Below are positions 1 to 12,035 of a DNA stretch of 64,000 nt, piece by piece. The notes under the pieces were generated by a model, which was not told the DNA's origin, did not search any database, and was given only the letters and a program-made list of their open reading frames with translations. The stretch comes from Gigaspora margarita. Its lineage: Eukaryota; Glomeromycota; Glomeromycetes; Diversisporales; Gigasporaceae. Where the stretch lies: assembly GCA_009809945.1 (NCBI GenBank), contig WTPW01000144.1:508388-572387 (forward strand), given 5' to 3'. The translations under genes and the position numbers were made by a program. Position 1 is the stretch's first letter, and the number at the start of each line of letters is the position of its first letter.

Positions 1-647
1 AATTTCAATGATAGATCAAAATAAAGATCTCAATCACTACTTGAAAAGATTTTAAATAGTTTATCGAAAATTTTACAAAAATGTGTCAATAATGAAAATT
101 CGTAATAAGATGTATGAAAACGTTTGAGCAATTCTTTATTACTTTAATAGTTATAAAATTTTGGTAAGTCAGCACAAAAAACAAAAGAGTGATTCGGGTC
201 ATTAAGTTTTTGACTGAAATGGTAAACTCGCTGATCATTTTTTACTATTTAAAATTTTTCTTTCAGGTAATAAGCTACCTTATTTATCTTAATGACAAGC
301 TCAATTAATCGATTAAAAATACTTTTCGCTAATCAAAAATTTAATTTCCAACACATTTTCGATATACTTTGGTGCTCTCAAGCACCTAAATTAATAGGTC
401 GGAGCACAATTTTTAATTAGTAAAAAATAAATTATTCGGTCAAGTAAGTTCATTTTCGCAAAGATGGTCAGAGACCATCTTTTTTTATCATAGAGTTGAG
501 TTGATTGACTAAAATTTAATATCCGCATTTCGAAACATGAACCTTTGAAAAAATTAACTTAAGGATTACTTCAATAGTAGTACTTGTGCACGATCTCTAT
601 AACTAGCAAATCGCATTGAGAGAGATACTTGAGAGCACCCTTTGACT
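1..647. other. AT-rich intergenic DNA, no gene seen
   Basis: No convincing coding region on either strand. The only structure is a perfect hairpin at 460-482, listed separately. Confidence 0.6.
460..486 (+). other. Hairpin followed by a T-run
   Basis: AAAGATGGTC, a 3-nt loop AGA, then GACCATCTTT make a perfect 10-bp stem followed by more T. The shape resembles a terminator. In a fungal nucleus a T-run can stop RNA polymerase III, but no Pol III gene is recognisable upstream, so the role is unknown. Confidence 0.4.
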
Positions 648-779
648 AGAGATGGGCACTTGTCAGTGCGAGATGCGTGTAAGATGCTTAATCAGTGCTG
701 ACATCTGTTGTGATTTTTATATCATTAATAATGTAATAATCAAATATTTCGCACTGACAAGTGCGTGGTGCCCATCTTT
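648..779. mobile_element. Small inverted-repeat element (MITE-like)
   Basis: The left arm (648-671) contains AGATGGGCA followed by CTTGTCAGTGCGA. The right arm (749-779) contains the inverse, with about 10 extra bases between the two blocks. The 132-bp size and TIR layout suggest a MITE. No convincing target duplication was seen. The right arm lies at the start of a tandem duplication. Confidence 0.5.
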
Positions 780-1157
780 AATTTTGATCCATTGATTGAG
801 TCGTTTGAGAACGCCCTAAGTCAATTATTATTAAAATATCTATAAATCGATCTAATTAATTAACTAATGCAGATATTTACTATTGCGCAGTATTAATTTC
901 ATTTCAATTGTGTTAATATAGCTATTAAAGACTATTTATTGTCACGGATTATAATGAAATTGGTGCCCAGCTTTAATTTTGATCCATTGATTGATGCGCT
1001 TGAGAACGCCCTTAGTCAATTATTATTAAGAATCTATCGATCGATCGAATTAATTAGCCATTCAAATTTGGATATTTACTATTGCGTAGTATTAATTTCA
1101 TTTACTATAGCTATTAAACTTAGACTATTTAATGTCATGGATTATAATGAAATTGGA
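766..1157 (+). repeat. Two-copy tandem duplication, period about 195 bp
   Basis: 766-960 and 961-1157 are diverged direct copies. Both start with TGGTGCCCA, run through TTTAATTTTGATCCATTGA, and end with ATTATAATGAAATTGG. The small ORF that spans copy 2 has no protein-like features and is not called. Confidence 0.8.
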
Positions 1158-1689
1158 TTAAAATGAAATACAGGCTTCTACTTAACCTTCTAAAACCCAC
1201 TTATCTAATCCTAAAAAATGCGCCCCAAAAATTTATTTTTCGGTGGTTTGTCAATTTTTTTATACTATACACATTTCATTTTTATCTGGTTTCATTATGA
1301 ACCGTCACATTTATTAATCTTTGAAATAAAAGAAACTAGATTTATGTCTTTACTAATTGGACTTACCCTTGAATGATTAAGGAGATATTGCGACTAGTAT
1401 TACCTTTAATTAATAAGGTAGCTGCGCGACACAGTCGCGCTAAAACCAGGAACGTAAATAACGATTTTGTAATAACTTTTACTGTATTTCGCAAAATGAC
1501 GAAAGAGTATAATTTCAAAATTTGCATAGATTAAGCTTAATCAAGGAATAATTTTAAATAAACTCATTATTATGCAACAATATGGTAATCATATGTAGTA
1601 ATTGAATTAATTTGAAACAAAGCAAATAAATTTTTACATACAGTATATTGTTACCAAATAATAGAGCTTTATATTTAGAAGTAGTAAAA
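1158..1689. other. AT-rich intergenic DNA, no gene seen
   Basis: Contains one copy of a recurring hairpin motif (1424-1454) and otherwise no recognisable gene. Confidence 0.55.
1424..1454 (+). repeat. Recurring hairpin motif, copy 1
   Basis: GCGCGAC, loop ACA, GTCGCGC is a perfect 7-bp stem. It is preceded by TAGCT and followed by TAAAACCAGGAACG. Copies at 4371 and 31403 have different stem bases that still pair. It may be the end of a dispersed element. Function unknown. Confidence 0.6.
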
Positions 1690-1719
1690 GGTTATGACCA
1701 GTCATGACTGGTCATAACC
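1690..1719. repeat. Perfect 30-bp palindrome
   Basis: GGTTATGACCAGTCA is followed immediately by its exact reverse complement, with no loop. It could be a dimeric protein-binding site or an inversion scar; the sequence does not say which. Confidence 0.8.
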
Positions 1720-3632
1720 ATGACCGATACCAGTCAGGAGCTCCTAATTGACAAGTTAGTATGTGAATGATCTATGGAGCTCTAAATTGCTCAGAAATCA
1801 CAGGACCAAGGATCGTTTCTGCCACTAATCCACCTTATGACTTTCTATTAACTTCGTATTCAGCAATTATAAGATAATTGTTAATCACTACATACAATCA
1901 GAATCAAGATTTTGATTGTGTTCTTGGTAAGAATGTAGATTATTGAACCTTTTTGCATAACACATACAAAATTAGAGCATCTAATTAGAATCAGATTTTG
2001 TGGACAAATGCAAAATTCGAATGTTTCCATATTGCTACAAAATTCAAGTTCTTGTATTGGTGAGTTTAGGTACAAATGCTAATTTTTAGTACTGAATTTG
2101 CTTGCCATAATGCGTTTCTATGCATGAATCCAGAAATTGTGCAGTTAGAAATGTTATTATAGCTAAAATATAAAAGCAATTATAATATAAGCAATCATTA
2201 TACTGTAACAAATGATTTTTTTCCCTTGGGCTCTCACTTTCATATTGGTAAAATTTGTAAAGTTGTCACATACCTTCCCATAATTGTATCGCCATAGCCA
2301 TGTTAATCTTATCTTTCTAGTAATAGGCATTATTATGTATTCTTAGAGGCCTAATTATATGGACGTTACTCAAGAAGAGTAAAACGTAGTAGTAACGGTG
2401 TAAACATAGTGGTAGTGGTGTAGTCGTAGTTGTTAGAGTGTAAACTTATCCGAGTATTTAGAATTTATATAAATGGTTGGTCCCACCCTTTGTTCATCAT
2501 CTATGCATCTAATGTATGCTCTCCTTAAATTAAGAAAACATAAATATACATTCTTTTTAAAATAAATGCCTAATAAATTATTAATATCCATATCTTATCC
2601 TAATTCATGGGACCTTCTAATGTAAACCATCAGAGTTAAACTCGGCATGAAAGTACCAAGCTCTCCCATACAATGGTTACAATATTCATATGAGTATACC
2701 AGTATGATCACATGATTATGTAACATGAAATGTGAGAGGGATCCAACTTTTTGACTGTGGCCTATGCTGATTTTTGCAAAACTCCTTTTTAGTAGGAGTA
2801 ATGATTTCCAATTATTCATTTTTGGAAGGAGTTATTAATTATATATGATGAAAGCTGACATTATGATTAGATGCAGGAATATGTGTTCTTTATGTAGTTT
2901 TAATTTGCTGTATAAATTTTTTTTATCTTTAACACAGTTATAACTGATAACACAGCACTTAAGTTCATGAAACTCATTGCGCAATTAGCTAATCTTAACT
3001 AAACTGTTCAGTGATTTCTGTACTGATCTGTGCTGAGCTGAGCACTAGCGTAGAAAATTACACTGTGAAGATCATATCGTATCGTTGATATTATATTATT
3101 CATGTAATAAAAATAAAAAAAATTCAGTTGTGCTTAGCTGTTTATGATTTGATATATCCAAAAAACCGTAGCCAGACCATGAGAAAATTTAAAATAAGAT
3201 CAGTTATGACGATACTATTTAAATCTGTAATATATTTGCATGCTAATATCATATATATTCGTCGTAATTCGTATTACTATGAAATAATCAGTTGTCATCT
3301 ATTTATATATTTATTTTTTAAAAATTGACTTTCAATCATCACACGCACTTTGTATTTTTGAAATTTAACAAATAGACTTTCGTTCGATATACACACATTG
3401 TGTCTTTGAAATTAACTGAGATATGGATAACGTTAATAACATGCGTTAGTGAGTTACATACTGTGTGTCGCCAGAATGGTAAGGTTTATAACAGTAACTC
3501 ATGATAAAACTATAATAATTTCAATGAGAACTAATTCAATCCTAGCCACATATTGTATGCAAAGTGATAGAGAGCACGTGATCGAAAAGCGAGGCTATAG
3601 TGCTGATCACACGTTGCTAATTAGGAAGCTGA
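1720..3632. other. AT-rich intergenic DNA, no gene seen
   Basis: Only short ORFs without protein-like composition on either strand. No repeat of note was recognised. Confidence 0.5.
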
Positions 3633-3989
3633 TTGAAGATTGAAATCATATGCAAGAAATACAATGCATATGACAGTGCCACAAAGAAACAAGGTTTGAA
3701 CAGATCACAATGCCAGTATGTAAAAACAAAGATGAATACGGGGTACAGTGGTACCAGACCCAGACCCGAACAAAAGAATTACTCGCAACCCACCCTACCC
3801 TACCCAGAGCTGATGACTGACTCTCACTATTTTTCCATTACAGCTGGCTTGCTTTGGCGAGTGGAAAACTACCAGCTAATGATTCCTGTGGTGACTCCTA
3901 GCGCAACAATGGTTGCAAACTTCCCGGGATGTCATTGCCGCTCAGGCCAATTTTGGCTAATAACTTGCTTAAATGTCTTCATGTACTAG
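3633..3989 (+). CDS. Possible small ORF, unrecognised
   Basis: A 118-codon open frame in DNA noticeably less AT-rich than its surroundings (about 3720-3960). It has a polar N-terminal half with Pro, Gln, Arg and Tyr, then a more hydrophobic C-terminal half. I recognise no domain. The start is uncertain because the ORF opens inside AT-rich DNA. It could equally be an exon piece or a non-coding GC-richer insert. There is no codon-level support for selection. Confidence 0.2.
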   Translation: MKIEIICKKYNAYDSATKKQGLNRSQCQYVKTKMNTGYSGTRPRPEQKNYSQPTLPYPELMTDSHYFSITAGLLWRVENYQLMIPVVTPSATMVANFPGCHCRSGQFWLITCLNVFMY

Positions 3990-4370
3990 ACATCATTTCT
4001 ATTGCTTCAATAAAAATTTGCATCCAGCCTAAATTAATGCCGGCATAGCTCAACGAAATATGTGTAATGCAATGCTTTTTGAATAGATTTAAGTCCAAAA
4101 AAAATATTTGAAAGCTATTTCCCTTACCTGGCACATGTGATCATACTAGTCCTGCATGCTGCGCAGCTATCTTATTAGCTTGCTATATCGATATGATTTA
4201 CAGCTTCATAACCGGACTTGACTGGATTGCTGCAGGTATCCTGGCTTAGCTATATTTGATCAGCTGACCTTAGTAAATTATTAGGGTGTCCAATCAGATT
4301 CCAGATTTTGCTAACGAACGCAAAACTCGAACTGAACCATCCTCTTCGTACTTCATACTACTAGATAGCT

Positions 4371-4401
4371 GCGTGACATCGTCATGCAAAACCAGGAACG
4401 G
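4371..4401 (+). repeat. Recurring hairpin motif, copy 2
   Basis: GCGTGAC, loop ATC, GTCATGC, preceded by TAGCT and followed by AAAACCAGGAACG. The stem differs from the copy at 1424 but can still pair with one mismatch or wobble. A shorter piece in the opposite orientation (TGCGCAGCTAT) lies near 4160. Confidence 0.55.
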
Positions 4402-7011
4402 AAGATCTAAGCAGAGGATAGAATTAAGATATTGTTGAATTACAAAATACAACTGATCATATAATAGAATGCGTTGGATTATAATAACATTATTGTTTGT
4501 AACAGGTGAAAATTAATAGATTTAACAAGCTAGTATTTAGTTATTAGCCTAGCTAACTGAATTAAAGATGAAGTTTTGTAGTATACAAAGCATGTTAAAA
4601 AGGGGAAATTATACTTTCTTATAATTGTTATTATTATATACTACTAATATTAACTAAAATTATTTAATTACTACATTTAAAGGCTAATAATGGAAAGGTT
4701 TTGATTGAGGCGTGGATAGATAAGAATTATTTGAGGGAGTTAACAATTTTATAAGAACTAGTTAAGGTATTAATGAATATAAGAAAATTAAGAGAGATAA
4801 ATATAATTATTATATTATATAATATATAATATGATTTGTTAAATATTTGCTTTTATTATAAAATTTAATTTAATAATGTGTAATAATAATAAATAATATA
4901 TAAAAAATGATTTTTAAAATTAAACAAAAAAAACAGTATAAAATGTAATTTTTTTTGGAAGAGATTTATTGTATATTTGGCAGAATTTAAAAAAATGATT
5001 AAAAAAGGTTTTAACGCTATGTTTTTTTGAGATAATTTTTAAAATATTCAATATAAAAAATTTTATCTAGTAATAATTAAAACAATAATGTAAAAAACAT
5101 ATAGTATTCTTAATCTGATGCTTTATAGCGCATTTATTCTATCTAATATTTGCTTAATATTCATCTTTCCAAACGAAAAAGTCGCATGTTGTTTATGCTA
5201 AATATAATAAGTAAAAAATTTTATATATTAATATGGTTTATTACAATAACACTCTATATTTAATTTCTTTATTATTTTGCATTATTATTTCTTTAATTTT
5301 TTTTCTTCTCGCATTGTTTTTCTAACTTTTAAATCACTTATTTTTGTCGCTTAATGTATTATATGTTTTGCTATTTCTTATTGATCTACTAGACGTTTAA
5401 AATATTATTTTAATCTAATTTTTTATAAACTTGTTAAATTTCTAATTTAATTATGTTAAAATCAAAAATATTTTTGATAGTCTTATTAAATGTAGTTTGA
5501 GTTTCTAGTATTTTTATGAATAAGTCCAGACACTCTATGTTTTATTTTATAGTACTTTATAATAGTTTAAAAAATAGATTGTATATATGTAAGAGATTTT
5601 ATATATAATAGCAAAATTTTATTATGTTCTAAAATGTTTCAAAATCTTAATAATAAAGATTATAATTTAATAAAGTAAAGAAATTATAACAAGTAGTGTA
5701 ATTGTTGAATTGAAGAGTAATGTATAATAAGTAATGTTAATCCAATCGCTAGAAGTTATGTGAATTAAATAATAAAGGTTTGTGAGTGTATATAAAGTCT
5801 AATAAGGCGACTTAATAATAGTAGAAATTTAATGAAAGTAAATTATTGAATATGTTACTTTATGATGAAAATTAAATTTTGGTTATTAGAGAAATGCTTC
5901 ACTTTTTATACATTTTGATTAATATAAGAAGAACACAGGTTGAATCTAGTTTATGATATTAGAGACTTTGCATCTTTGTAAAAGTTTTATATTAATATGC
6001 ACTCTGCCTCATACGGTGGCTTTAACAATTGATATAAATAAATTGTTACAAGAGATAATCAATCAGCCTCATAAATAACTTAGCTTTGTGTTAGATTGTT
6101 TGAAGTTAATTTTCGTTTAATATCATAATCTGCCCTTCTATTAATATGTCCACATAAACAAAGTAAAAATTAAAAAAAATACTGTATAACTATGAAATAA
6201 CGGGATGGGTGTGCTTCAACTATTGGTGTTGAAATCTAAATATCTCTCTATATGTTAATTTGTAGTTATTAGGTAAATATAATATAAAAAATATTTAAAA
6301 TAAATAATAATTTAAAATAAAAATAATATAAAATAAATTAATTAAATGAAAATAATAGAAAATAATTTAAAAAAATAAAAATAAAATTAATTTAAAAAAA
6401 AAATTATATTTAAAAAAAAATGAAAAAAAGAAATAATAAAAATAAAGTAAAAATTTGATTTCGTACTTGGTTGTTTTTTCAAATACGGTTATTTTAGTTT
6501 GTGATAAAAAGATTCAAAAAACAAGTGATGAAAAATGAGTTTCTGAGAGCTAGTATTAATGAGTAAGAAGGAATGTTATGTTAATTACCGAGTCATAACT
6601 CAGCTATAATATCTAAATTAAATTTAATTTGAAGTAATTTATTTAACAACTTTTACAATTTACTCATATATTGTCTCTTCTTTGTTCATGTTGTACCTTT
6701 GTAGAAGTACTGTAAATAGAAATTTGAGTCTTTTTTAAACGTTGTTCGTGAAGTTTTCAATTAGAGAGCGTCAACCCAGTATACTTATTTATAAAAAGAT
6801 TTACTATTATGAAATAGGGAAAAGCTCCTGGTGTTTTTTACATATGCTATACTAGTAATTGATATTAGGTACAATTTAAGGTAATTTTTATCGAACCCCT
6901 TTATCTAATTAATACACTAGAGAGTGACATCCTACTCAAGTTACGAATATGCAACTTAAATATACCTTCACAAAATATCTTTGTAAATTCTATATTTAGC
7001 TTTAGATAGAT
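4402..7011. other. Very AT-rich intergenic DNA, no gene seen
   Basis: No gene recognised. 6278-6455 is A/AT-rich low-complexity sequence (AAAT-like). 6096-6230 matches parts of the dispersed repeat seen at 41240-41455: GTTTGAAGTTAATTTT and the block near TGTATAACTATGAAATAA. Confidence 0.55.
6096..6128 (+). repeat. Arm of a dispersed repeat (GTTTGAAGTTAATTTT family)
   Basis: GTTTGAAGTTAATTTTCG followed by TTTAATATC. Related copies occur at 19390-19424 in the same orientation and, reversed, at about 41420-41455 and 41788-41816. It is likely the terminal part of a small DNA transposon family. Confidence 0.5.
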
Positions 7012-7129
7012 CCATTTTAAGCTATTTCAATTTTTATTTTCTCTATCCATTAAAATAGCATTAGATAGATCCGCTCTAAGCCATTTCAATTGTTATTTTA
7101 TCTATCTACTAAAATAGAATAGATTGTAA
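7012..7129 (+). repeat. Two-copy tandem repeat, period 59 bp
   Basis: 7012-7070 and 7071-7129 are diverged direct copies. Both begin TTAGATAGATCC and contain ATTTCAAT and AAAATAG. Confidence 0.7.
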
Positions 7130-7739
7130 CATAATGAACAGGCTTATTTACCTGTGGCTTCATTACGGGAACTATTTTATAAGCCAAATAATATGTATAA
7201 TAGCAAAATCAATGTGACAAGATATCTATACACAATTCACTGAAAGTTATTTACTAGCAAACTTATTTTTACGATGTTGTAATGACATCATGTTATTTTA
7301 TTTACAGTATATTTTTTGATAAGGAGCATATATGCATTATGAAAAAAGTGGTCCAGGTGGTGTTACGGTTTAATGTCTGTGATGGCACATGTGCTATGGC
7401 ACGTATATGTACGCCATACGGAATAGCATGTGGTTAAAATGACATAATCGCAGTTCTGTATGTTCAGAATGGCATGTGTAAGATTTTTATACGAAATGGC
7501 ATGTATTTGGGATGACACATATAGGCTCTGTGTCGGAAATACATGTATCAATGCCACGTGTATCTCGTATGGGCAATAAAATTGTAGGATCAGGTGTAAT
7601 GTGAAAATTTAAAACAACAATTTTTTTTAAAAAATTGTCTGTACCTCAAAATTTCGTCTATGAAGTGGACTTTAATTCCGAGCAAAAAAATTCTTTGCAA
7701 AATTTTATTATAGGCATGTTTGTTACTACCCCTTCACAA

Positions 7740-7954
7740 TTAGGCCAGATCAATTTATTTGGTGGTTTACATTATATCCTTCTCACAAAAGAGGGGGGAG
7801 GGCTAGAGGGAGTTAATTATAAAAATTTATCTAAAATGATCTGTGTTATTATAAAAGTTTCCAAAATTTTCTGCATATATAGCGGGGGGGAAAAATGGGG
7901 AAGGCAAAAGAGGGGGGTTAATGTAAATCACAGAAATAAATTGGTCTGGCCTTA
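7740..7954. mobile_element. MITE-like element, TIRs of about 38 bp
   Basis: The ends are inverted: TTAGGCCAGATCAATTTATT on the left and its near complement ending in TGGTCTGGCCTTA on the right. TTTACATTA follows on each inner side. The interior is rich in G runs. A TA target duplication is possible but not certain. The open frame across it is an accident of the element. Confidence 0.7.
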
Positions 7955-9799
7955 CGTGGTATTTTAACTAAACCGAATTCACTCTTGATCAAGAATATTG
8001 TGTAATATATGGGCAAAAATATCCAATTTCAGTGATTATTTAATATGAGTGATAAGGTAAATAAAATTCGAGCCAATTATTTATGTAATATTAGATGATA
8101 ATTGAGTATAAAAGTGACTATCTGATAAGCGCAATTACGAATTTCTTGTGAGTCATTTATGAATTTTGTATGTATATAACCTGGTTACCTATAAATTCTT
8201 GTACATATGTACTTGATCACTTATAAATTTTAGTACATTTATACATGATTACATGCGTGATTACTTATAAATTTTTATACGCTCACATGATTTGATCACT
8301 TTGGTAGTATTATAATTTTTGAATATATCTTTATATAATAATATTTAAAAAATAAATAGGCAAAATTAAGGCAAATCTTAATTAATAAATTTAATGATTA
8401 TAAGATTTATATGTTTTAAAAGTAGGCAAAATCTATATAAGCAGTTTTATTTGTAATAAATGCAGTACAATTCATAAGAAATGATTATTATTTTAATGAG
8501 AAATTACATTCCTAGTGGTGATTTATATAAATAATTTTATTTATTGTGAAAAAATCAGAAACTATACTCAATCCTGCGAATTCCGAGCGGATCCAGCGTG
8601 GGATTTTTTAAAAAAATCAGGATTTACCTATCATTATTTATTATGTATAATATGAGTGCGTTCTATGCGGTAATGTAAAAATGGGGCAAATTGTTTAATC
8701 AAGTGAATTTTTTAATGTTGCGCTTTTTTTTATTGATCATGCGATTTTTTTATTTAAATTTATAAAGTAGATTTTTATCATGGGATTTGATTTCAAGTGT
8801 TAAGATTATGCAGGAGGTATTACAAAATGTTATAGGTGCGAATTTCGTGCAGGTAATACAGTATTAATGATACGTAATACAAAATATATTTTTTATGCAT
8901 TGCCTTAATGTTAATACATATAATTTTCTTTTTATACGTGGTTGTGTTAACATAATGCATATATTGTTTACATGTCAAATAGTATTGCTATTTTTGTAGA
9001 GAATATGGAAATCATAATACCGATACGCATAAATTGAATGTTGACTGAACATTTACACAACGTTTTATAGAACACAGTTTTATCACTGTTTTATTTACCA
9101 CATAAATAAAAGATTAAATCTTGAGATGTATGAATATTTTTGTCTTAGGTAAATCGCCCTGAGACTATTATTTACTAGCGCGAAAAAAGTTAATTGATTT
9201 TTGTAAAATCAGAACTTGTATTATTTTTTGCAACTTCGAATATACTATGTGAAAAAGCAGTACTTTTGGACTATTAATTCGATTAATCATATAATAATTA
9301 ATTATTTATATGCTATTTATTAATTAAATGCACATATACGCTTATTCTTTTTAGTTATCTTTGGAATATTCTCTGCTTCAATTAAATCCATACTATTACA
9401 TTATTTTAAAATTGGTTGTCACATGGCAATAAATATGGTAATTTAAAATTAAATATTATATGCTAAGTTATTATAATCCCAAATATAGAAAATATGTGAG
9501 CTGTCATGTTTTATGATTATGATGTCAGGTTTAGTAAACATTTTAATTATTTGTTATTTATAATTATTGTGTTAAATTATTGTTATAACAAAATAAAAAT
9601 TGATAGTTGAATTGCATTAAATTAGTGTAATGTTGAGTCATTTATATTGCATATTGTTTCAAACAATTGCAATCTCTAATGAATAAAGCTAATAAATAGG
9701 GGTATTTTTAATCTGTAGTTCCATTACAAATTTGGTTTATTTCCTTAAAAATAGCGAAAAAAATTTTTATAAAAATTACTTACCTACTATATAATTACT
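7955..9799. other. AT-rich intergenic DNA, no gene seen
   Basis: No convincing gene or repeat. It includes repeated phrases around ACTTATAAATTTT near 8190-8280, too diverged to call. Confidence 0.5.
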
Positions 9800-10006
9800 A
9801 TGTTGTCCCAAAATAAAACCATGGAATCATTAATAAAAGCTTCTAAAAGAAATTTACGTAAAAAAGAATTTCGTGCTATAAAAAAAGCAAAATTTGAAAA
9901 CCTGGATATTTCCATTGAAGATAATATTAATTCTACACTGAATATTCCAAATAAACCTGCTAGATATTTTTTATAATCCCCTAAAGGTATGTTAATCAAC
10001 TTTGAT
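9800..10006 (+). pseudogene. Probable first exon of the TET/JBP-like gene downstream
   Basis: An ATG frame runs 58 codons from 9800 and reads as a basic, protein-like start containing SKRNLRKKEFRAIKKAKF. An AAAG/GTATGT donor-like site lies at about 10006/10007, just past the stop. The next coding-like stretch on this strand starts near 10314. I therefore read this as the N-terminal exon of the dioxygenase gene, with a SINE-like insert in the intron. The link is inference; the piece could be an independent relic. Confidence 0.35.
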
Positions 10007-10009
10007 ATA

Positions 10010-10215
10010 AGTAAAATCCTATGATTTGTAGTATAGTCTTCTTAGGGGCAGTTTTTGCCTTTGAGGCAGGCCTAGGATCCAACTGTTCCCTCCCTAGTTA
10101 CCTTTTTTATCTCAGGCGTGATCATCATCCTTGATGTGGGGCGTGTGTGAGGAGGAAGGTGATGCAGACTTCCTGGGTTTTAAACCCCCAAACCACACCA
10201 CTGAGAGTGATTTGA
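10010..10215 (-). repeat. SINE-like dispersed repeat candidate
   Basis: An island clearly less AT-rich than its surroundings. On the minus strand it reads from GGTGTGGTTTGGGGG through GTTTAAAACCC and ends near CTGCCCCTAAGAAG. The GTTTAAAACCC block resembles a degenerate Pol III B box. I think this belongs to a repetitive family of this lineage, but no second copy exists in the window. Confidence 0.35.
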
Positions 10216-10313
10216 ATGTATCCACTGAAAAGATTTTATTATAATTTGCAATAAAGTATTTTTTCTATATCAATTTACCAGTTTTTTGATATATTTTTTC
10301 TTGCACAAGACTC

Positions 10314-10547
10314 AAAGCAAAACTCAGGAATCTAACAGGAAATTACAGAAATCTAAGAGCAAATCACAGGAATCTAAGAGAAAATCAAGGAAATACATTC
10401 AATCTTACTAGAAATCTGAAGATTTTGTTGCAAGTGATCTTAAGTCAATAAATGATTCAAAATCCACAACTTTAATAGATCCAAAGATCACATTTTTTGA
10501 AAAATTTGTAAAAAAAAGACAGAAACAACAAGTTATTAAAATATTAC
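10314..10547 (+). pseudogene. Lysine-rich coding segment of the TET/JBP-like gene
   Basis: After an acceptor-like TTCTTGCACAAG, one frame reads as a Lys/Ser/Gln-rich protein with a repeated 7-8 residue theme (QESNRKLQKSK, SKSQESKRK). Further on it contains ITFFEKFVKKRQKQQ. It has one internal stop. The segment ends where a MITE begins at 10550. It probably encoded a basic, possibly DNA-contacting region ahead of the oxygenase domain. Confidence 0.45.
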
Positions 10548-10549
10548 CT

Positions 10550-10733
10550 TATATTACCGAATAGAAGCTACCAAAAAATTTTCAATTTTCTTCGATTTTC
10601 TTAGGCTAAACTGCAGGGGTAGCTTCTATTCGGGTCTAATTTTACTATTAAAACATAGTAACCATTTTCAGATTTTTGGATCCAAAATTGAGGGGTAGCT
10701 TCTATTCAGGGGTAGCTTCTATTCAGTAATATA
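10550..10733. mobile_element. MITE, TATATTACNGAATAGAAGC family, copy 1
   Basis: The terminal inverted repeats are 23 bp with one mismatch: left TATATTACCGAATAGAAGC, right the complement of TATATTACTGAATAGAAGC. The core GGTAGCTTCTATTC is repeated inside the element at least twice more. It splits the coding region of the dioxygenase gene. A longer relative lies at 61939-62298. Confidence 0.85.
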
Positions 10734-12035
10734 CAGTACTAGACTGAGGATTACTTTCATTGGATGCTGTAAAGCCAAATACATTTTCTTTGAAATATAA
10801 ATCTCTTTCTAATTTTAACTAAAAAATATTTGGAAAGGATTATATGATAGTGATACTAGTAGCAAATCAGAAAAATTACTACTACCCCAAACCATTCAAA
10901 ATATCAATTCCATTTTAACTAATTTTCAAATACCTGATGAATTTATTAATCTATTAGAATCAGAAATTTTTGATCAGACCAAAACCAAAAATAAAAATTC
11001 TGATTTAGCATTGAAGAATTTGCTTTGTGGGCATGTTTTGCAGTTAGTCCTTCTATTGGTAAACAGATTTATAATCATTATCAGTGCCTTTGGTCTAAGA
11101 TAAAGCATGCATACCAGCAATGCATAAAAATAGAAAAAGGTTAACTAGAGCAATTAATAATTTCTGAGGCACTTAGTCGAAATTTACAAAAAAAAAAAAT
11201 TATTGCCATGTTAGAAGAAAATATTAATATAGAGGGGTATTATCACATATTTGATCCACAATGTTTTAAGAATGCTTTTGGAGAAACAATGGTAGATTTA
11301 TATACTTTTCAGAGTTCTAGGATTGCAAAAGATGCAATAGAAGTAGTGCAACAATATTATGTTCATATGCTTCATAATCCATCTCATAAATCCAAAAAAT
11401 TTTCAAAAGAATTTGCTGAGCATTTTGGTGCTTTTACAGGAAGTAATAATGAGCCTTATACAACATCCAATACTGCTTCATCTCATAACCAAAAACATTT
11501 AAAATGTGTTCAAGGATTAATACAGGGCCTTCACCCATTATCTAATGCTGTTAATGGTTATATCAAAAATACATATCCAGCATCGTATGAAAAAATGAGA
11601 AAACTTGATCTTGGACCAAATGTACCTAAATCTTTTGGTGCATTTCCCACTGTGGCAATTAATTTTAACATCATATCTCAGTTTCATCAAGATGTAAAAG
11701 ACCATCGTAATTCGCTTTGTGTGGTCTGTCCACTTGGGATATTCAAGGGTGGACAATTAGTGTTCCCAGAACTTAAATTAGTTGTTCATGTTAAAGAGGG
11801 ACAAGCAGTAGCTTTTAGATCTAATATTTTGGTTCATGGAAATTTTCCAGTTCTTGCAGGTGTGCGTCATAGTGTAGTATTTTTTGTACACGGTACTACA
11901 ATCAAGCAAGGCAGGAAATTTGGATCTTTATTTAGTTCGGATAATGATGCAAAAATTGGTACAAGCACTAAAAAGAAAAGAGCTAAATCCTTGAAATCTG
12001 TTTTGCAGTTTTCAAAAATAAAAAATTCAAGATGA
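10734..12035 (+). pseudogene. TET/JBP-like 2-oxoglutarate/Fe(II) dioxygenase, decayed at 5' end
   Basis: The longest open part is 11208-12035 (275 codons). It contains the oxygenase barrel signature: an HxD pair (QFHQDVKDH, about residue 163), a distal His (NILVHGNF, about 207) and a 2OG-binding Arg (AGVRHSVVFF, about 219). Order and spacing fit the TET/JBP branch, which oxidises 5-methylcytosine or thymine in DNA; that activity is family knowledge, not shown here. Coding continues upstream, with frame changes, through segments containing NINSILTNFQIPDEF and EEFALWACFAVSPSIGK. The true start is therefore lost or further upstream, and a MITE separates this part from 10314-10547. The C-terminus is basic (STKKKRAKSLKS), possibly a nuclear signal. 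It is convergent with the Helitron gene, 415 bp away. Catalytic residues are intact, so some expression of the 3' part cannot be excluded. Confidence 0.65.

Noticed and set aside
460-486. Bacterial-type intrinsic terminator
   Set aside because: The shape fits, but the window is eukaryotic nuclear DNA with introns and no upstream gene; reported only as a hairpin.
7635-7967. 110-codon plus-strand ORF
   Set aside because: It spans a MITE with matched inverted ends; the frame depends on the element's sequence and shows no domain.
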